From Siminovitchia sediminis (lineage in GTDB: Bacteria; Bacillota; Bacilli; Bacillales; Bacillaceae_C): a stretch of DNA of 64,000 nt. The notes beneath the pieces were generated by a model that had not been told where the DNA came from, made no database searches, and saw nothing but the letters and a program-made list of their open reading frames with translations. The stretch is taken from positions 1 to 64,000 of the forward strand of contig NZ_JBHUEO010000009.1 of the NCBI RefSeq assembly GCF_042680885.1, in the 5' to 3' direction. A program made the translations under genes and the position numbers. Below are positions 52,560-61,303 of the stretch, piece after piece. Positions within the stretch are counted from its first letter, which is position 1. The number at the start of each line of letters is the position of its first letter.

Positions 52560-53915
52560 ATGAAAGAAAAACTTCCTTTTTCGTCATACCTGGCCATCGG
52601 CTTTATGTTATTTGCTTTGTTTTTCGGTGCGGGAAATTTAATTTTTCCGGCTTCACTCGGCCAAAATGCGGGTGAGAACCTCTGGCCTGCTGTTTTTGGC
52701 TTTCTCATCACGGGGACCGGCCTTCCATTTCTTGGCGTACTGGCTATGGGATTCTCGGGCAGCCGGAATCTTCAAGAGCTGGCAAGCCGCGTCCATCCGG
52801 TTTACGCCGTGTTTTTTACCGCATTGCTCTATTTGACGATCGGTCCGTTCTTTGCTACCCCGCGTACAGCAACTGTAGCCTATGATATCGGTTTCGTTCC
52901 TTACGTAAGTGAAGACATGCAGCAAATCGGCCTGATCATCTTTTCGTTCCTATTCTTTGCGATTACGCTCTGGCTTTCTTTGAATCCATCCAAAATTGTG
53001 GACCGTGTCGGAAAAATGCTGGCTCCCGGAATTGTTATATTATTAGGGGTATTGATTATTGTTGCGCTGTTTAATCCGATGGGATCCTTTCAATCTCCTC
53101 AGGAAGCCTATACCAGCGGAGCCTTTATGAAAGGTTTCACTGAAGGATATAATACAATGGATGCGATCGCCGCCCTGGCCTTTGGTATTATTGTTATTCA
53201 TGCCATTAAGGGTATGGGCGTCACCACGAAAAAAGGAATCCTGAATGCAACCCTGAAAACGGGCTTGGTTGCAGTTGTCCTTTTAAGTGTCATATATGTT
53301 GGGATTGCTTATCTCGGCGCAATCAGTGTCGAGAGGTTTGGCATCTTTGAAACAGGAGGACCCGTTCTGAGCAGTGCGTCTGACTATTACTTTGGAGGGT
53401 TGGGAGCAGTGATCCTGGCCATCATTTTACTCTTGGCCTGCCTGACAACAAGCATTGGGCTGGTGACAGCATGTGCAGAGTATTTTCATACTTTACTGCC
53501 CAATATCAGCTATAAAACGTACGCGGTGATCTTTACTTTGATTTCATTTACGATTGCCAATTTTGGACTTGCAAACATCATCAACTACTCTATTCCAGTA
53601 TTGATGTTCCTGTATCCATTGGCCATTGTATTAGTGCTGCTGGCGTTCTTGTCTCCGTTGTTCAACCATTCCAAATGGGTCTATCGAGCGGTCATTGCGG
53701 TGACGTTTCTGATCAGTATTGTGGACGGAATCAAAACATTTTACGATATTTTTGAGATCACCTATCCCACTTGGCTGGCTTCGATCGTTTCGTTTTATGA
53801 TCGTTATCTGCCGGCATATACGGAAGGCCTTGGCTGGCTGCTGCCTGCCCTCATTGTCTTGGTCATCACAGCCGTATTGGTGAGAATGGCAAATCAGCGG
53901 CCTGCAGAGAGCTGA
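52560..53915 (+). CDS. brnQ: Branched-chain amino-acid carrier BrnQ
   Basis: Sodium- or proton-coupled symporter for leucine, isoleucine and valine, 451 residues with 12 predicted helices. The N-terminus FMLFALFFGAGNLIFPASLG is the family signature, with TPRTATVAYDIG and GFTEGYNTMDAIAALAFGII (conserved unwound helix region) following. TTTGGAGGAATG-type ribosome site before ATG 52560. Divergent from the Mhq-like operon; single gene. Confidence 0.95.
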   Translation: MKEKLPFSSYLAIGFMLFALFFGAGNLIFPASLGQNAGENLWPAVFGFLITGTGLPFLGVLAMGFSGSRNLQELASRVHPVYAVFFTALLYLTIGPFFATPRTATVAYDIGFVPYVSEDMQQIGLIIFSFLFFAITLWLSLNPSKIVDRVGKMLAPGIVILLGVLIIVALFNPMGSFQSPQEAYTSGAFMKGFTEGYNTMDAIAALAFGIIVIHAIKGMGVTTKKGILNATLKTGLVAVVLLSVIYVGIAYLGAISVERFGIFETGGPVLSSASDYYFGGLGAVILAIILLLACLTTSIGLVTACAEYFHTLLPNISYKTYAVIFTLISFTIANFGLANIINYSIPVLMFLYPLAIVLVLLAFLSPLFNHSKWVYRAVIAVTFLISIVDGIKTFYDIFEITYPTWLASIVSFYDRYLPAYTEGLGWLLPALIVLVITAVLVRMANQRPAES

Positions 53916-53939
53916 TAAGACGATTTTTTCATATTTCTA

Positions 53940-53968
53940 TTGACATCTGAAATACAACGAGTTATTCT
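53940..53968 (+). promoter_or_regulatory. sigmaA promoter of the trp operon
   Basis: TTGACA (53940-53945), 17 bases, TATTCT (53963-53968), just upstream of the first T-box leader. Confidence 0.75.
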
Positions 53969-53974
53969 TGTAAT

Positions 53975-54268
53975 TAATTATTAACTTTATCGGATCATTC
54001 GGCAGTGACGAAGAGTAGTAGCTGTTTTGGAAGCACTCAAGAGAGCCAGTGGGTGGTGCAAACTGGTGTGCACGAGCAGTGAATGGACTTCCGAGCCATC
54101 AACCTGAACCTTGCCTTAGGCAGCCAGTAGGTGTTGACGTAAATCTCTGCGTTACAAGAGAGCGGTAATAAGCATTGATGCTTGCTGCCGGCAAAGTGGG
54201 CTGATATTTCAGCTAATAAAGGTGGTACCACGGGTTCCCTCGTCCTTTGGATGATGGAACCCTTTTTG
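53975..54268 (+). promoter_or_regulatory. T-box riboswitch 1 (tryptophan)
   Basis: The T-box antiterminator sequence AAAGGTGGTACCACG (about 54218-54232) is followed by a terminator GGGTTCC (54232-54238) / GGAACCC (54256-54262) with T5. In stem I a candidate specifier TGG (54084-54086) is followed by A, matching tRNA-Trp. Uncharged tRNA-Trp should prevent termination. No gene lies between this leader and the second one. Confidence 0.88.
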
Positions 54269-54289
54269 TTTTGTCAGAAAAAATGAATA

Positions 54290-54577
54290 AGCAAATCGAT
54301 GAATAAGAAGAGTACACTTGGCAGGTGACAAATTCAGAGAGCCGGAGATGGTGGGAATCCGGCACGGACTGCTTTGTGGAATGGGCTTATGAGAGATTTC
54401 CCGAACCAAGTAGGGAAAGACGGTTTCCCCCGTTACAGGGATAGGGTATCGGAAAAAAATCCTGTACCCGAAAGAGATGAAGATCATTACTCTATTATCT
54501 TCAATTAGAGGTGGCACCGCGGCAAATCCCGCCCTCTATAAACGCATATTTTTGCGCGTTTATAGAGGGCTTTTTTT
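54290..54577 (+). promoter_or_regulatory. T-box riboswitch 2 (tryptophan)
   Basis: The T-box sequence AGAGGTGGCACCGCGG (54508-54523) precedes a long terminator, CCCTCTATAAACGC (54532-54545) with GCGTTTATAGAGGG (54556-54569) and T7. Candidate specifier TGG at 54377-54379. Two T-boxes in series require both to sense uncharged tRNA-Trp, which sharpens the response; tandem T-boxes before trp genes are known in the B. cereus group. Confidence 0.9.
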
Positions 54578-54610
54578 ATGGAAAAATCGTATAAACAGGA
54601 GGTCATATAC

Positions 54611-55636
54611 ATGAAGGATCAACTCCAGAAATTGATGGCTGGTGAAAATTTAAGTATCGATGAGATGAAAGAGGCAGCGGCGCTTCTTTTTACAGGAAAA
54701 GCTTCTGATAGTGAAGCTGGGGCGCTGCTGGGACTTTTGGCGCTAAAAGGAGAGACAGCGGACGAAATTGCAGGACTCGTTCAGGCCATCAGGGAAAAAT
54801 CGGTTCCGGTCAAATCAGTTGCCGGCAGTATTATGGATAACTGCGGAACAGGCGGAGACGGATCGAAAAGCTTTAACATCAGTACAACATCCGCATTCGT
54901 CATTGCCGGAGCCGGAATCAAGGTGGCAAAACACGGAAACCGAAGTGTATCCAGCCAGACAGGAAGTGCAGATGTATTGGAATATTTGGGTGTATCGCTG
55001 GATTTCTCTCCCGAAGAGACGGAAGAACTGCTGGAAGAAAACCATATCGCCTTTTTATTTGCTCCATACGTCCATCCGGGCATGAAGCAAGTGATGAAAG
55101 TAAGAAAAGATTTGCGTGTACCGACGATATTCAATCTGATTGGTCCATTGACCAATCCGATTGAATTGGAAACGCAGCTGATGGGAATTTACCGCCGTGA
55201 TAAATTGCAGCTGATGGGAGAAGTGCTGGAACGGCTCGGAAGAAAGCGGGCAGTCATTGTCAATGGCGCCGGGCATCTGGATGAATTGTCACTTTCGGGT
55301 GAAAATCACATGGTTATTTTAGATCAAGGAAAACTGCAATCTGTCACCCTGACTCCGGAAGAAGCCGGTCTTCCATCTTATTCACTGGAAGAGATTATCG
55401 GAGGAGACGCAGAAAGAAATGCGGCGATCATGATGAGCATTTTGCGCGGGGATGATGGCCCTTTCCGCGATACGGTTTTACTGAATGCGGGTGTAGGCAT
55501 ATTTGCAAGCGGGAGAACAGAGACGATCCGGGAAGGAATTCAATTGGCAAAGAAAAGTATTGATTCCGGAGCAGCTCTAAGCAAATTGGAATACTTAATC
55601 AAACGAAGTGAACGTATCAGCAGAGGAGTGGTATGA
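54611..55636 (+). CDS. trpD: Anthranilate phosphoribosyltransferase
   Basis: Joins anthranilate to PRPP in tryptophan synthesis. 341 residues from ATG 54611, with GGAGGT upstream; the frame opens inside the T-box terminator at 54578. PRPP loop NCGTGGDGSKSFNISTTS and KHGNRSVSSQTGSADVLE are intact. First gene after the tandem T-boxes; trpE and trpG are absent. Confidence 0.96.
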   Translation: MKDQLQKLMAGENLSIDEMKEAAALLFTGKASDSEAGALLGLLALKGETADEIAGLVQAIREKSVPVKSVAGSIMDNCGTGGDGSKSFNISTTSAFVIAGAGIKVAKHGNRSVSSQTGSADVLEYLGVSLDFSPEETEELLEENHIAFLFAPYVHPGMKQVMKVRKDLRVPTIFNLIGPLTNPIELETQLMGIYRRDKLQLMGEVLERLGRKRAVIVNGAGHLDELSLSGENHMVILDQGKLQSVTLTPEEAGLPSYSLEEIIGGDAERNAAIMMSILRGDDGPFRDTVLLNAGVGIFASGRTETIREGIQLAKKSIDSGAALSKLEYLIKRSERISRGVV

Positions 55637-55637
55637 G

Positions 55638-56426
55638 ATGACCATATTGGATCGAATCATTGCACAGAAAGAAAAAGAAGTAAACGAGCTGAAAGCCATT
55701 TATGCTTATAAACAGCAGCCGAAGCAAAAAAGAAAATCTTTATACGATCAAATTCAAGGATCCGATACAATAAGTGTAATTGCAGAGGTGAAAAGAGCTT
55801 CGCCCTCTAAAGGGGACATCAACCAGACAGTGGACCCCATAGCCCAGGCAATGCAATATAAAAAAGCCGGTGCCGCGGCGATTTCGGTTTTAACGGACCG
55901 CCAGTTTTTCAACGGATCCATGGCGGACTTGTCCGCAGTAGCAGCAGCACTTCCGGAAATTCCGCTCCTGTGCAAGGATTTTATGATTGACCGAGTCCAG
56001 ATTGACACCGCCGTCGATCACGGAGCCAGTATTATTTTACTGATTGCAGCAGCATTAAAAGAAGAACAGCTTAAAGATCTGTATGATTATGCAAAGTCGT
56101 TGGAAGTGGGCGTATTATTTGAAGTTCATAATGAACAAGAGGCAGAAACAGCTTTAAAGATCGGTGCAGATATGATCGGAATCAATAATCGTGATTTAAA
56201 AACTTTTGAAGTTGATTTGTCTGTTACAGAACGGGTGGCTGCCTTGATCAAAGATGAACGGATTGCGCTTGTCAGCGAAAGCGGAATCCGCACGAGGAAA
56301 GATGTGCTGCAGGCAGAAGCTGCCGGAGCAAAAGCGATCCTTGTCGGGGAAACATTGATGCGTGCAGACGATATTAAGGCGACCATGAGAGAGATACGCA
56401 TTCCGCTGGGGCGGGCGGTGCGCTGA
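55638..56426 (+). CDS. trpC: Indole-3-glycerol-phosphate synthase
   Basis: Closes the indole ring from CdRP. 262 residues, TIM barrel. Catalytic motifs IAEVKRASPSKGDI (Lys), LCKDFMID (Lys), IGINNRDLKTFEVD and LVSESGI are complete. ATG 55638 follows GAGGAG within the end of trpD; its stop touches the trpF start. Confidence 0.96.
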   Translation: MTILDRIIAQKEKEVNELKAIYAYKQQPKQKRKSLYDQIQGSDTISVIAEVKRASPSKGDINQTVDPIAQAMQYKKAGAAAISVLTDRQFFNGSMADLSAVAAALPEIPLLCKDFMIDRVQIDTAVDHGASIILLIAAALKEEQLKDLYDYAKSLEVGVLFEVHNEQEAETALKIGADMIGINNRDLKTFEVDLSVTERVAALIKDERIALVSESGIRTRKDVLQAEAAGAKAILVGETLMRADDIKATMREIRIPLGRAVR

Positions 56427-57035
56427 ATGAAGGTAAAAGTATGCGGCATAACGACGCAGGAAGCAGCTGATACGGCCTGTAAATCAGGAGTGGATATGCT
56501 CGGATTTGTATTTGCTGAGAGCTCAAGAAGAATAGATCCTGAAGCAGCGAAGGCCATCGTCGATCAACTGCCTGCCCGTGTTTCGGCAGTCGGGGTGTTC
56601 GTCAACGAGACGGTCGAAACCATAGAGCACATCGCCCGCACTGTCGGGTTGGATGTTGTTCAACTTCACGGAGATGAGTCTCCGGCACTGTGTAAACAAC
56701 TTTCCTATCCCGTGATCAAGGCGTTTACGATCCGTGAAAAAGGAGACGTACTGAGACTTGCTGCCTATGATTGTGACTACTATCTTGTAGACAGTCCCGG
56801 AATGAAATACCGCGGAGGAAGCGGAAACACTTTTGACTGGAGCCTGCTGCAGGGGGAAAACCTGCAGCGGGAAAAGCTGATACTTGCCGGAGGGTTGAAT
56901 CAAAACAATGTGAAAGATGCCTGCAAACAGGTGAAGCCCGCAGCTGTTGATGTATCAAGCGGGGTAGAAACGAACGGAAAAAAAGACACGAAAAAAATCA
57001 TTGATTTTATCCAAACAGCAAAATCAATTGATTAA
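56427..57035 (+). CDS. trpF: Phosphoribosylanthranilate isomerase
   Basis: Amadori isomerisation of PRA to CdRP. 202 residues, TIM barrel starting MKVKVCGITTQEAA with catalytic Cys7; DSPGMKYRGGSGNTFDW carries the catalytic Asp region. ATG directly follows the trpC stop. Separate protein, not fused to trpC as in enterobacteria. Confidence 0.95.
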   Translation: MKVKVCGITTQEAADTACKSGVDMLGFVFAESSRRIDPEAAKAIVDQLPARVSAVGVFVNETVETIEHIARTVGLDVVQLHGDESPALCKQLSYPVIKAFTIREKGDVLRLAAYDCDYYLVDSPGMKYRGGSGNTFDWSLLQGENLQREKLILAGGLNQNNVKDACKQVKPAAVDVSSGVETNGKKDTKKIIDFIQTAKSID

Positions 57036-57051
57036 AAGGAGAGAAAAGGCG

Positions 57052-58257
57052 ATGGCAGCGAATGTGTTACCTGATCAAAAAGGCAGATATGGACAATTTG
57101 GGGGACGTTTCGTCCCAGAAACACTCATGACGGCAGTATTGGAATTGGAAGAAGCCTATCATGAGGCGATGGAAGATCCCGAATTTGAAAAACAAATGGG
57201 CTATTATTTAAAACAATATATCGGCAGGGAAACCCCGTTATATTTTGCAGAAAATCTGACGGAACAATTGGGCGGAGCAAAAATTTATTTGAAACGTGAG
57301 GATTTAAACCATACAGGCGCCCATAAAATCAACAATACCATCGGCCAGGCATTGCTGACACAGCGAATGGGCAAACAGAAGGTGGTCGCTGAAACAGGTG
57401 CCGGCCAGCATGGTGTGGCAACGGCTACGGTTTGTGCTTTGCTGGGTCTGGAATGCATCGTCTTTATGGGAGAGGAGGACATTCGGCGCCAGCAATTGAA
57501 TGTGTTCCGAATGGAGCTGCTCGGAGCAGAAGTAAGAAGTGTGTCCCAGGGAAGCGGCACCCTGAAAGATGCCGTGAACGAAGCGCTTCGCTATTGGGTC
57601 GCACATGTAGAAGACACCCATTATATTTTAGGATCGGTTGTGGGACCGCATCCGTTTCCTCAAATTGTCCGTGATTTCCAAAGTGTCATTGGAAAAGAGA
57701 CGAAGGAGCAGATGATTCAGCAGGAAGGAAGACTGCCGGATGCCGTGGTGGCTTGTGTCGGTGGAGGAAGCAATGCCATGGGCATGTTTTATCCGTTCGT
57801 GGAGGACCACGGGGTAAGTATCTACGGGGTGGAAGCCGCAGGCTCCGGTATTGAAACCGGAAAGCACTCGGCCACACTGACGGACGGAAAAGCCGGAGTG
57901 CTGCACGGAACGATGACCTATTTGCTGCAGGATGATGCGGGACAAATCAAGGAAGCCCATTCCATTTCAGCCGGATTGGATTATCCCGGCGTCGGTCCCG
58001 AACATGCCTATTTAAAAGATTCAGGCCGCGTCACATACACATCTGTCACAGACGAAGAGGCACTGGAAGCCTTCCAGTTTTTATCCAAAACAGAAGGTAT
58101 TATTCCAGCGCTGGAAAGTTCTCATGCAGTAGCCTATGCAATAAAGCTGGCAAAAGAGATGAAACCCGGGGAAACATTGGTCATTTGCTTGTCTGGAAGA
58201 GGCGACAAAGATGTGGAAACTGTAAGAGCAGCGTTAGGAGGCGGACAAAATGGGTAA
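57052..58257 (+). CDS. trpB: Tryptophan synthase beta chain
   Basis: PLP enzyme condensing indole and serine. 401 residues; GRYGQFGGRFVPETLM N-terminus, PLP lysine in REDLNHTGAHKINNT, catalytic ETGAGQHG glutamate, phosphate loop CVGGGSNAMG. TrpB1 type by length and motifs. ATG 57052 follows AAAGGAGAG. The end overlaps trpA by 8 bases. Confidence 0.97.
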   Translation: MAANVLPDQKGRYGQFGGRFVPETLMTAVLELEEAYHEAMEDPEFEKQMGYYLKQYIGRETPLYFAENLTEQLGGAKIYLKREDLNHTGAHKINNTIGQALLTQRMGKQKVVAETGAGQHGVATATVCALLGLECIVFMGEEDIRRQQLNVFRMELLGAEVRSVSQGSGTLKDAVNEALRYWVAHVEDTHYILGSVVGPHPFPQIVRDFQSVIGKETKEQMIQQEGRLPDAVVACVGGGSNAMGMFYPFVEDHGVSIYGVEAAGSGIETGKHSATLTDGKAGVLHGTMTYLLQDDAGQIKEAHSISAGLDYPGVGPEHAYLKDSGRVTYTSVTDEEALEAFQFLSKTEGIIPALESSHAVAYAIKLAKEMKPGETLVICLSGRGDKDVETVRAALGGGQNG

Positions 58258-59044
58258 AAAGCGGATCGATCAGGCGATTCAAAATGTATTGGAGCAGGGG
58301 GACAAAGTATTTGTTCCATATATTATGGCAGGGGACGGGGGGCTGGAGCAGCTCCCGGATCAAATTGCATTTTTAGAAGAACATGGGGCCACCGTCATTG
58401 AATTGGGGATACCATTTTCCGACCCGGTTGCAGATGGACCGACAATCCAGGAAGCAGGCATTCGTGCGTTGGCCAACGGAACAACAATGGCAGGCGTATT
58501 GGATGTATTGAAAAAAACACAGGGCAAGCGTTCCATTCCCATTGTATTTATGACGTACTTCAACTTGATCCATGCCTATGGGGCTGGGCAGTTCGCCGCA
58601 GATTGTGAAGCGGCAGGAGTGGATGGTGTGATTATTCCGGATTTGCCATTGGAAGAAGAAGATCTGGCAGTCCCGGCTCTTTCCAGGCATGACCTTGCCT
58701 TGATTCGTCTTGCAGCACCGACAAGTCCGCGTAAACGTTTGAAAGAAATTGCGAAGCGGACGGAAGGGTTTCTATATGCGGTGACTGTCAAAGGAACAAC
58801 GGGTGCCAGAACGGAATATGCAGAGGAAGTCACTGGATATTTACAAACGTTGAAATCCATTTCGGATACTCCTGTATTGGCGGGTTTCGGTGTGTCAACT
58901 CCGCAGCATGTGAAAGAATTGGGCGGGCATTGCGACGGGGTCATCGTCGGCAGTAAAATTGTCCAGTCTTTGGCTGAAGGAAACACCGAAGAAGTTAAGG
59001 AATTAATCAAAGCTTCAAAAATATCTTTGGTCAAGCAGGCTTAA
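58250..59044 (+). CDS. trpA: Tryptophan synthase alpha chain
   Basis: Cleaves indole-3-glycerol phosphate to indole, passed to the beta chain through a tunnel. 264 residues, TIM barrel; catalytic Glu in VIELGIPFSDPVADGPTIQ and Asp in AAGVDGVIIPDLP. ATG 58250 lies in the 3' end of trpB, the common coupling arrangement. Last trp gene. Confidence 0.97.
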   Translation: MGKKRIDQAIQNVLEQGDKVFVPYIMAGDGGLEQLPDQIAFLEEHGATVIELGIPFSDPVADGPTIQEAGIRALANGTTMAGVLDVLKKTQGKRSIPIVFMTYFNLIHAYGAGQFAADCEAAGVDGVIIPDLPLEEEDLAVPALSRHDLALIRLAAPTSPRKRLKEIAKRTEGFLYAVTVKGTTGARTEYAEEVTGYLQTLKSISDTPVLAGFGVSTPQHVKELGGHCDGVIVGSKIVQSLAEGNTEEVKELIKASKISLVKQA

Positions 59045-59087
59045 ATTTTTGAAAAGCGGGTAAAAAGAGGCCAAGGAGGCGATCTCG

Positions 59088-59426
59088 ATGGCTAAAATGA
59101 ATCCTTATGTGCTCTTGGGCCTTGGTGTTGCCGGAGCATTCCTGTCTTCAAAAGAAAACCGTGACAAGGCAATGGAAATGGTTGGGAAAGCTAAAGATAA
59201 GGCAGCGGATCTCATGGGAAGCGTAAGCCATGACAATGCTAACCTCATTGCAAAAGTAAAGGAAAAGGCTGCGAATCTTATGGGAAAAACGAGTGAGAAC
59301 GAGCAGGACCTGGTGATCAAAGCCGGACGCCCGGAGCCCTACGATATTGAAGACACAAAGATGGTAGACGAAGGCGCCCAATACGGCGTAAAGTATTACA
59401 ATGAGGAAGTTCAGCAACAACATTAA
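59088..59426 (+). CDS. Small YtxH-like hypothetical protein
   Basis: 112 residues: a short glycine-rich N-terminal helix (NPYVLLGLGVAGAFLSS) followed by amphipathic repeats (MVGKAKDKAADLMG and KVKEKAANLMGKT) and an acidic C-terminal tail. The pattern recalls YtxH/CsbD-like envelope-stress proteins, though I cannot assign it firmly. AAGGAGG precedes ATG 59088. Located 43 bases after trpA, so read-through from the trp operon is possible. Confidence 0.65.
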   Translation: MAKMNPYVLLGLGVAGAFLSSKENRDKAMEMVGKAKDKAADLMGSVSHDNANLIAKVKEKAANLMGKTSENEQDLVIKAGRPEPYDIEDTKMVDEGAQYGVKYYNEEVQQQH

Positions 59427-59436
59427 AAATGCTCCA

Positions 59437-59480
59437 GGCCAGCCAGGCCGCAGACACTGCGGTCGGCTGGCTTTTTATTA
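59437..59480 (+). terminator. Terminator after the trp region
   Basis: GCCAGCC-AGG-CCGCA-loop-TGCGG-TC-GGCTGGC, followed by TTTTTATTATT. Confidence 0.85.
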
Positions 59481-59563
59481 TTATAACAGGGTCTATAAGG
59501 AAAACGAATTATTACCATAATACAAACTAATAACTAAATTCAGAAAAATATAAAGATAACGTG

Positions 59564-59638
59564 TTGACACTCTTTTCGGAAAATGGTTGAATAATATTCA
59601 AGTGGTAGGGTCACTGCTCCTTGGATGACTCTACACTT
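59564..59638 (+). promoter_or_regulatory. Promoter and operator-like repeats of the lyase operon
   Basis: A consensus -35 TTGACA (59564-59569) is followed 17 bases later by a perfect palindrome TTGAAT-AAT-ATTCAA (59587-59601) that covers the weak -10. Next comes GTAGGGTCA-N12-TGACTCTAC (59605-59634), extended by AAGT/ACTT outside. Both sit between promoter and first gene, as expected of repressor sites or a leader stem-loop. No regulator gene is visible in the window. Confidence 0.55.
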
Positions 59639-59665
59639 AAAAAGACAAGTGGGGAGGCTTGTAAG

Positions 59666-59998
59666 ATGAGCAATACCAGTTCGGCAGCTGTAGCGATTGG
59701 GGAAAAAAAAGCTGCAGTAAAACACGATTTTCTCATTCACAATCAAGGCGATCATGTAGGTGTGGCAACAAGCAATATTAAAGCAGGTGCAAAGGTTATC
59801 GGTGTTTATATGGATGATGAAACCACAGTGGAACTTGTTTCAAAGAGTGATATTCCATTGGGGCATAAAATTGCGCTTAAAGCAATGGAAACGGGGACAC
59901 CTGTATTAAAATACGGAATTGAAATTGGAGTAACTACACAGCCATGGGAGCTGGGTGATTACGTACATACCCACAATATTAAAACTCAAAGGTGGTAA
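59666..59998 (+). CDS. UxaA-family lyase, small (SAF-domain) subunit, SuyA-like
   Basis: 110 residues with a SAF domain: DFLIHNQGDHVGVATSNIKAG, then IPLGHKIALKAMETGTPVLKYG and YVHTHNIKTQRW at the C-terminus. This is the N-terminal module of altronate and galactarate dehydratases, here a separate subunit as in (2R)-sulfolactate sulfo-lyase SuyA and some altronate dehydratases. GGGGAGG precedes ATG 59666. Works with the next gene; metal-dependent beta-elimination of a 2-hydroxyacid derivative. Substrate undetermined. Confidence 0.88.
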   Translation: MSNTSSAAVAIGEKKAAVKHDFLIHNQGDHVGVATSNIKAGAKVIGVYMDDETTVELVSKSDIPLGHKIALKAMETGTPVLKYGIEIGVTTQPWELGDYVHTHNIKTQRW

Positions 59999-60004
59999 TT
60001 GAGG

Positions 60005-61156
60005 ATGCAGTTATATGGATATCGCAGAGAAAATGGAAAAGTCGGTGTCAGAAATTATGTGGTGATTTTACCCGTAGACGATATTTCAAATGCAGCAGCC
60101 GAATCGGTTGCAAACAATGTTCAAGGTACCTTGGCATTGCCCCATGCTTATGGAAGGCTTCAATACGGACCGGATTTGGATCTTTTCTTTAAAACAATGA
60201 TTGGTACCGGTTCCAATCCAAACGTTGCAGCGGTAGTTGTCATTGGAATTGAAGAGAATTGGTCAAAGCGTATTGCAGACGGAATCGCTGAAACAGGAAA
60301 ACCGGTGTCTTATTTCTCTATCGAGAGAAATGGAGATTTTGAAACCATTCGAGCTGCCTCATGGAAAGCCAAGGAATATGTGCACTGGGCATCAGAACTT
60401 CAAAGAGAGCCGATTGAGCTGAGTGATTTAACGGTAAGTATTAAATGCGGTGAGTCAGACACTACAACAGGACTGGGTTCCTGTCCAACGGTTTCCGAAG
60501 CAGTTGACCGTCTGGTGGATGCGGGTGCAACGGTCTTCTTTGGAGAAACTCCGGAATTGACCGGCGGAGAACATCTCATTTCTGCCCGTGCAGCCAATCC
60601 GGAAGTGCGCGCGCGTTTTGAAACCATTTACCAAAATTACGTGGACGAAATTGAGGGAACAGGCGCAGATTTGTTAGGCTCCCAGCCGACCCAGGGAAAT
60701 ATTGCCGGGGGGCTGTCAACCATTGAAGAAAAGGCACTTGGAAATATTGCCAAAACAGGATCCAAAGAAATTATCGGAGCCCTTGAAATGGCCGAAGCGC
60801 CGACAAATGGTCCTGGTCTATATTTCATGGACACTTCTTCTGCAGCCGCTGAGTGTATCACTCTCATGGGAGCGGGTGGAGCAGTCGTACATTTCTTCCC
60901 GACCGGACAAGGAAATGTGATCGGCAATCCGATTGTCCCTGTAATTAAATTGACTGCCAACCAAATTACAGCAGAGACCATGTCTGAACACATTGATGTG
61001 GATGTGTCAGGGCTGTTGTCCCGGGAAATAAACTTGTCCGAAGCAGGGGATGACCTGATGGAATGCCTGTTCCGGACTGTCAATGGCCGAATGACATGTG
61101 CAGAAGTCCTGGGACACAAAGAGTTTGTGCTGACAAGACTGTATCGAAGTGCATAA
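60005..61156 (+). CDS. UxaA-family lyase, large subunit, SuyB-like
   Basis: 383 residues; the catalytic C-terminal module of the UxaA/GarD family. Cys-containing metal motifs SIKCGESDTTTGLGSCP, the FGETPELTGGE strand, GLYFMDTSSAAAECITLMGAGG, FPTGQGNVIGNPIVPVIK and HIDVDVSGLLS agree best with SuyB-like sequences as I recall them. ATG 60005 has AAGGTGG 8 bases upstream; TTG 59999 is too close to it. The next genes encode a fumarate-reductase-like complex, so the lyase product may be an unsaturated acid passed to it (inference). Confidence 0.88.
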   Translation: MQLYGYRRENGKVGVRNYVVILPVDDISNAAAESVANNVQGTLALPHAYGRLQYGPDLDLFFKTMIGTGSNPNVAAVVVIGIEENWSKRIADGIAETGKPVSYFSIERNGDFETIRAASWKAKEYVHWASELQREPIELSDLTVSIKCGESDTTTGLGSCPTVSEAVDRLVDAGATVFFGETPELTGGEHLISARAANPEVRARFETIYQNYVDEIEGTGADLLGSQPTQGNIAGGLSTIEEKALGNIAKTGSKEIIGALEMAEAPTNGPGLYFMDTSSAAAECITLMGAGGAVVHFFPTGQGNVIGNPIVPVIKLTANQITAETMSEHIDVDVSGLLSREINLSEAGDDLMECLFRTVNGRMTCAEVLGHKEFVLTRLYRSA

Positions 61157-61303
61157 GAGACTCCTATTGTTGTTATGATCATTCCAATCAGACAGGAGGG
61201 CCTCAACTTTTGGAAGTGAATACTCTATTTGGCCAAAAGTCGGGGCCCTTTCTATTTACAAACCTAAAGTTCATATACCTTATTTTGGTGGTGACATGAT
61301 TTC

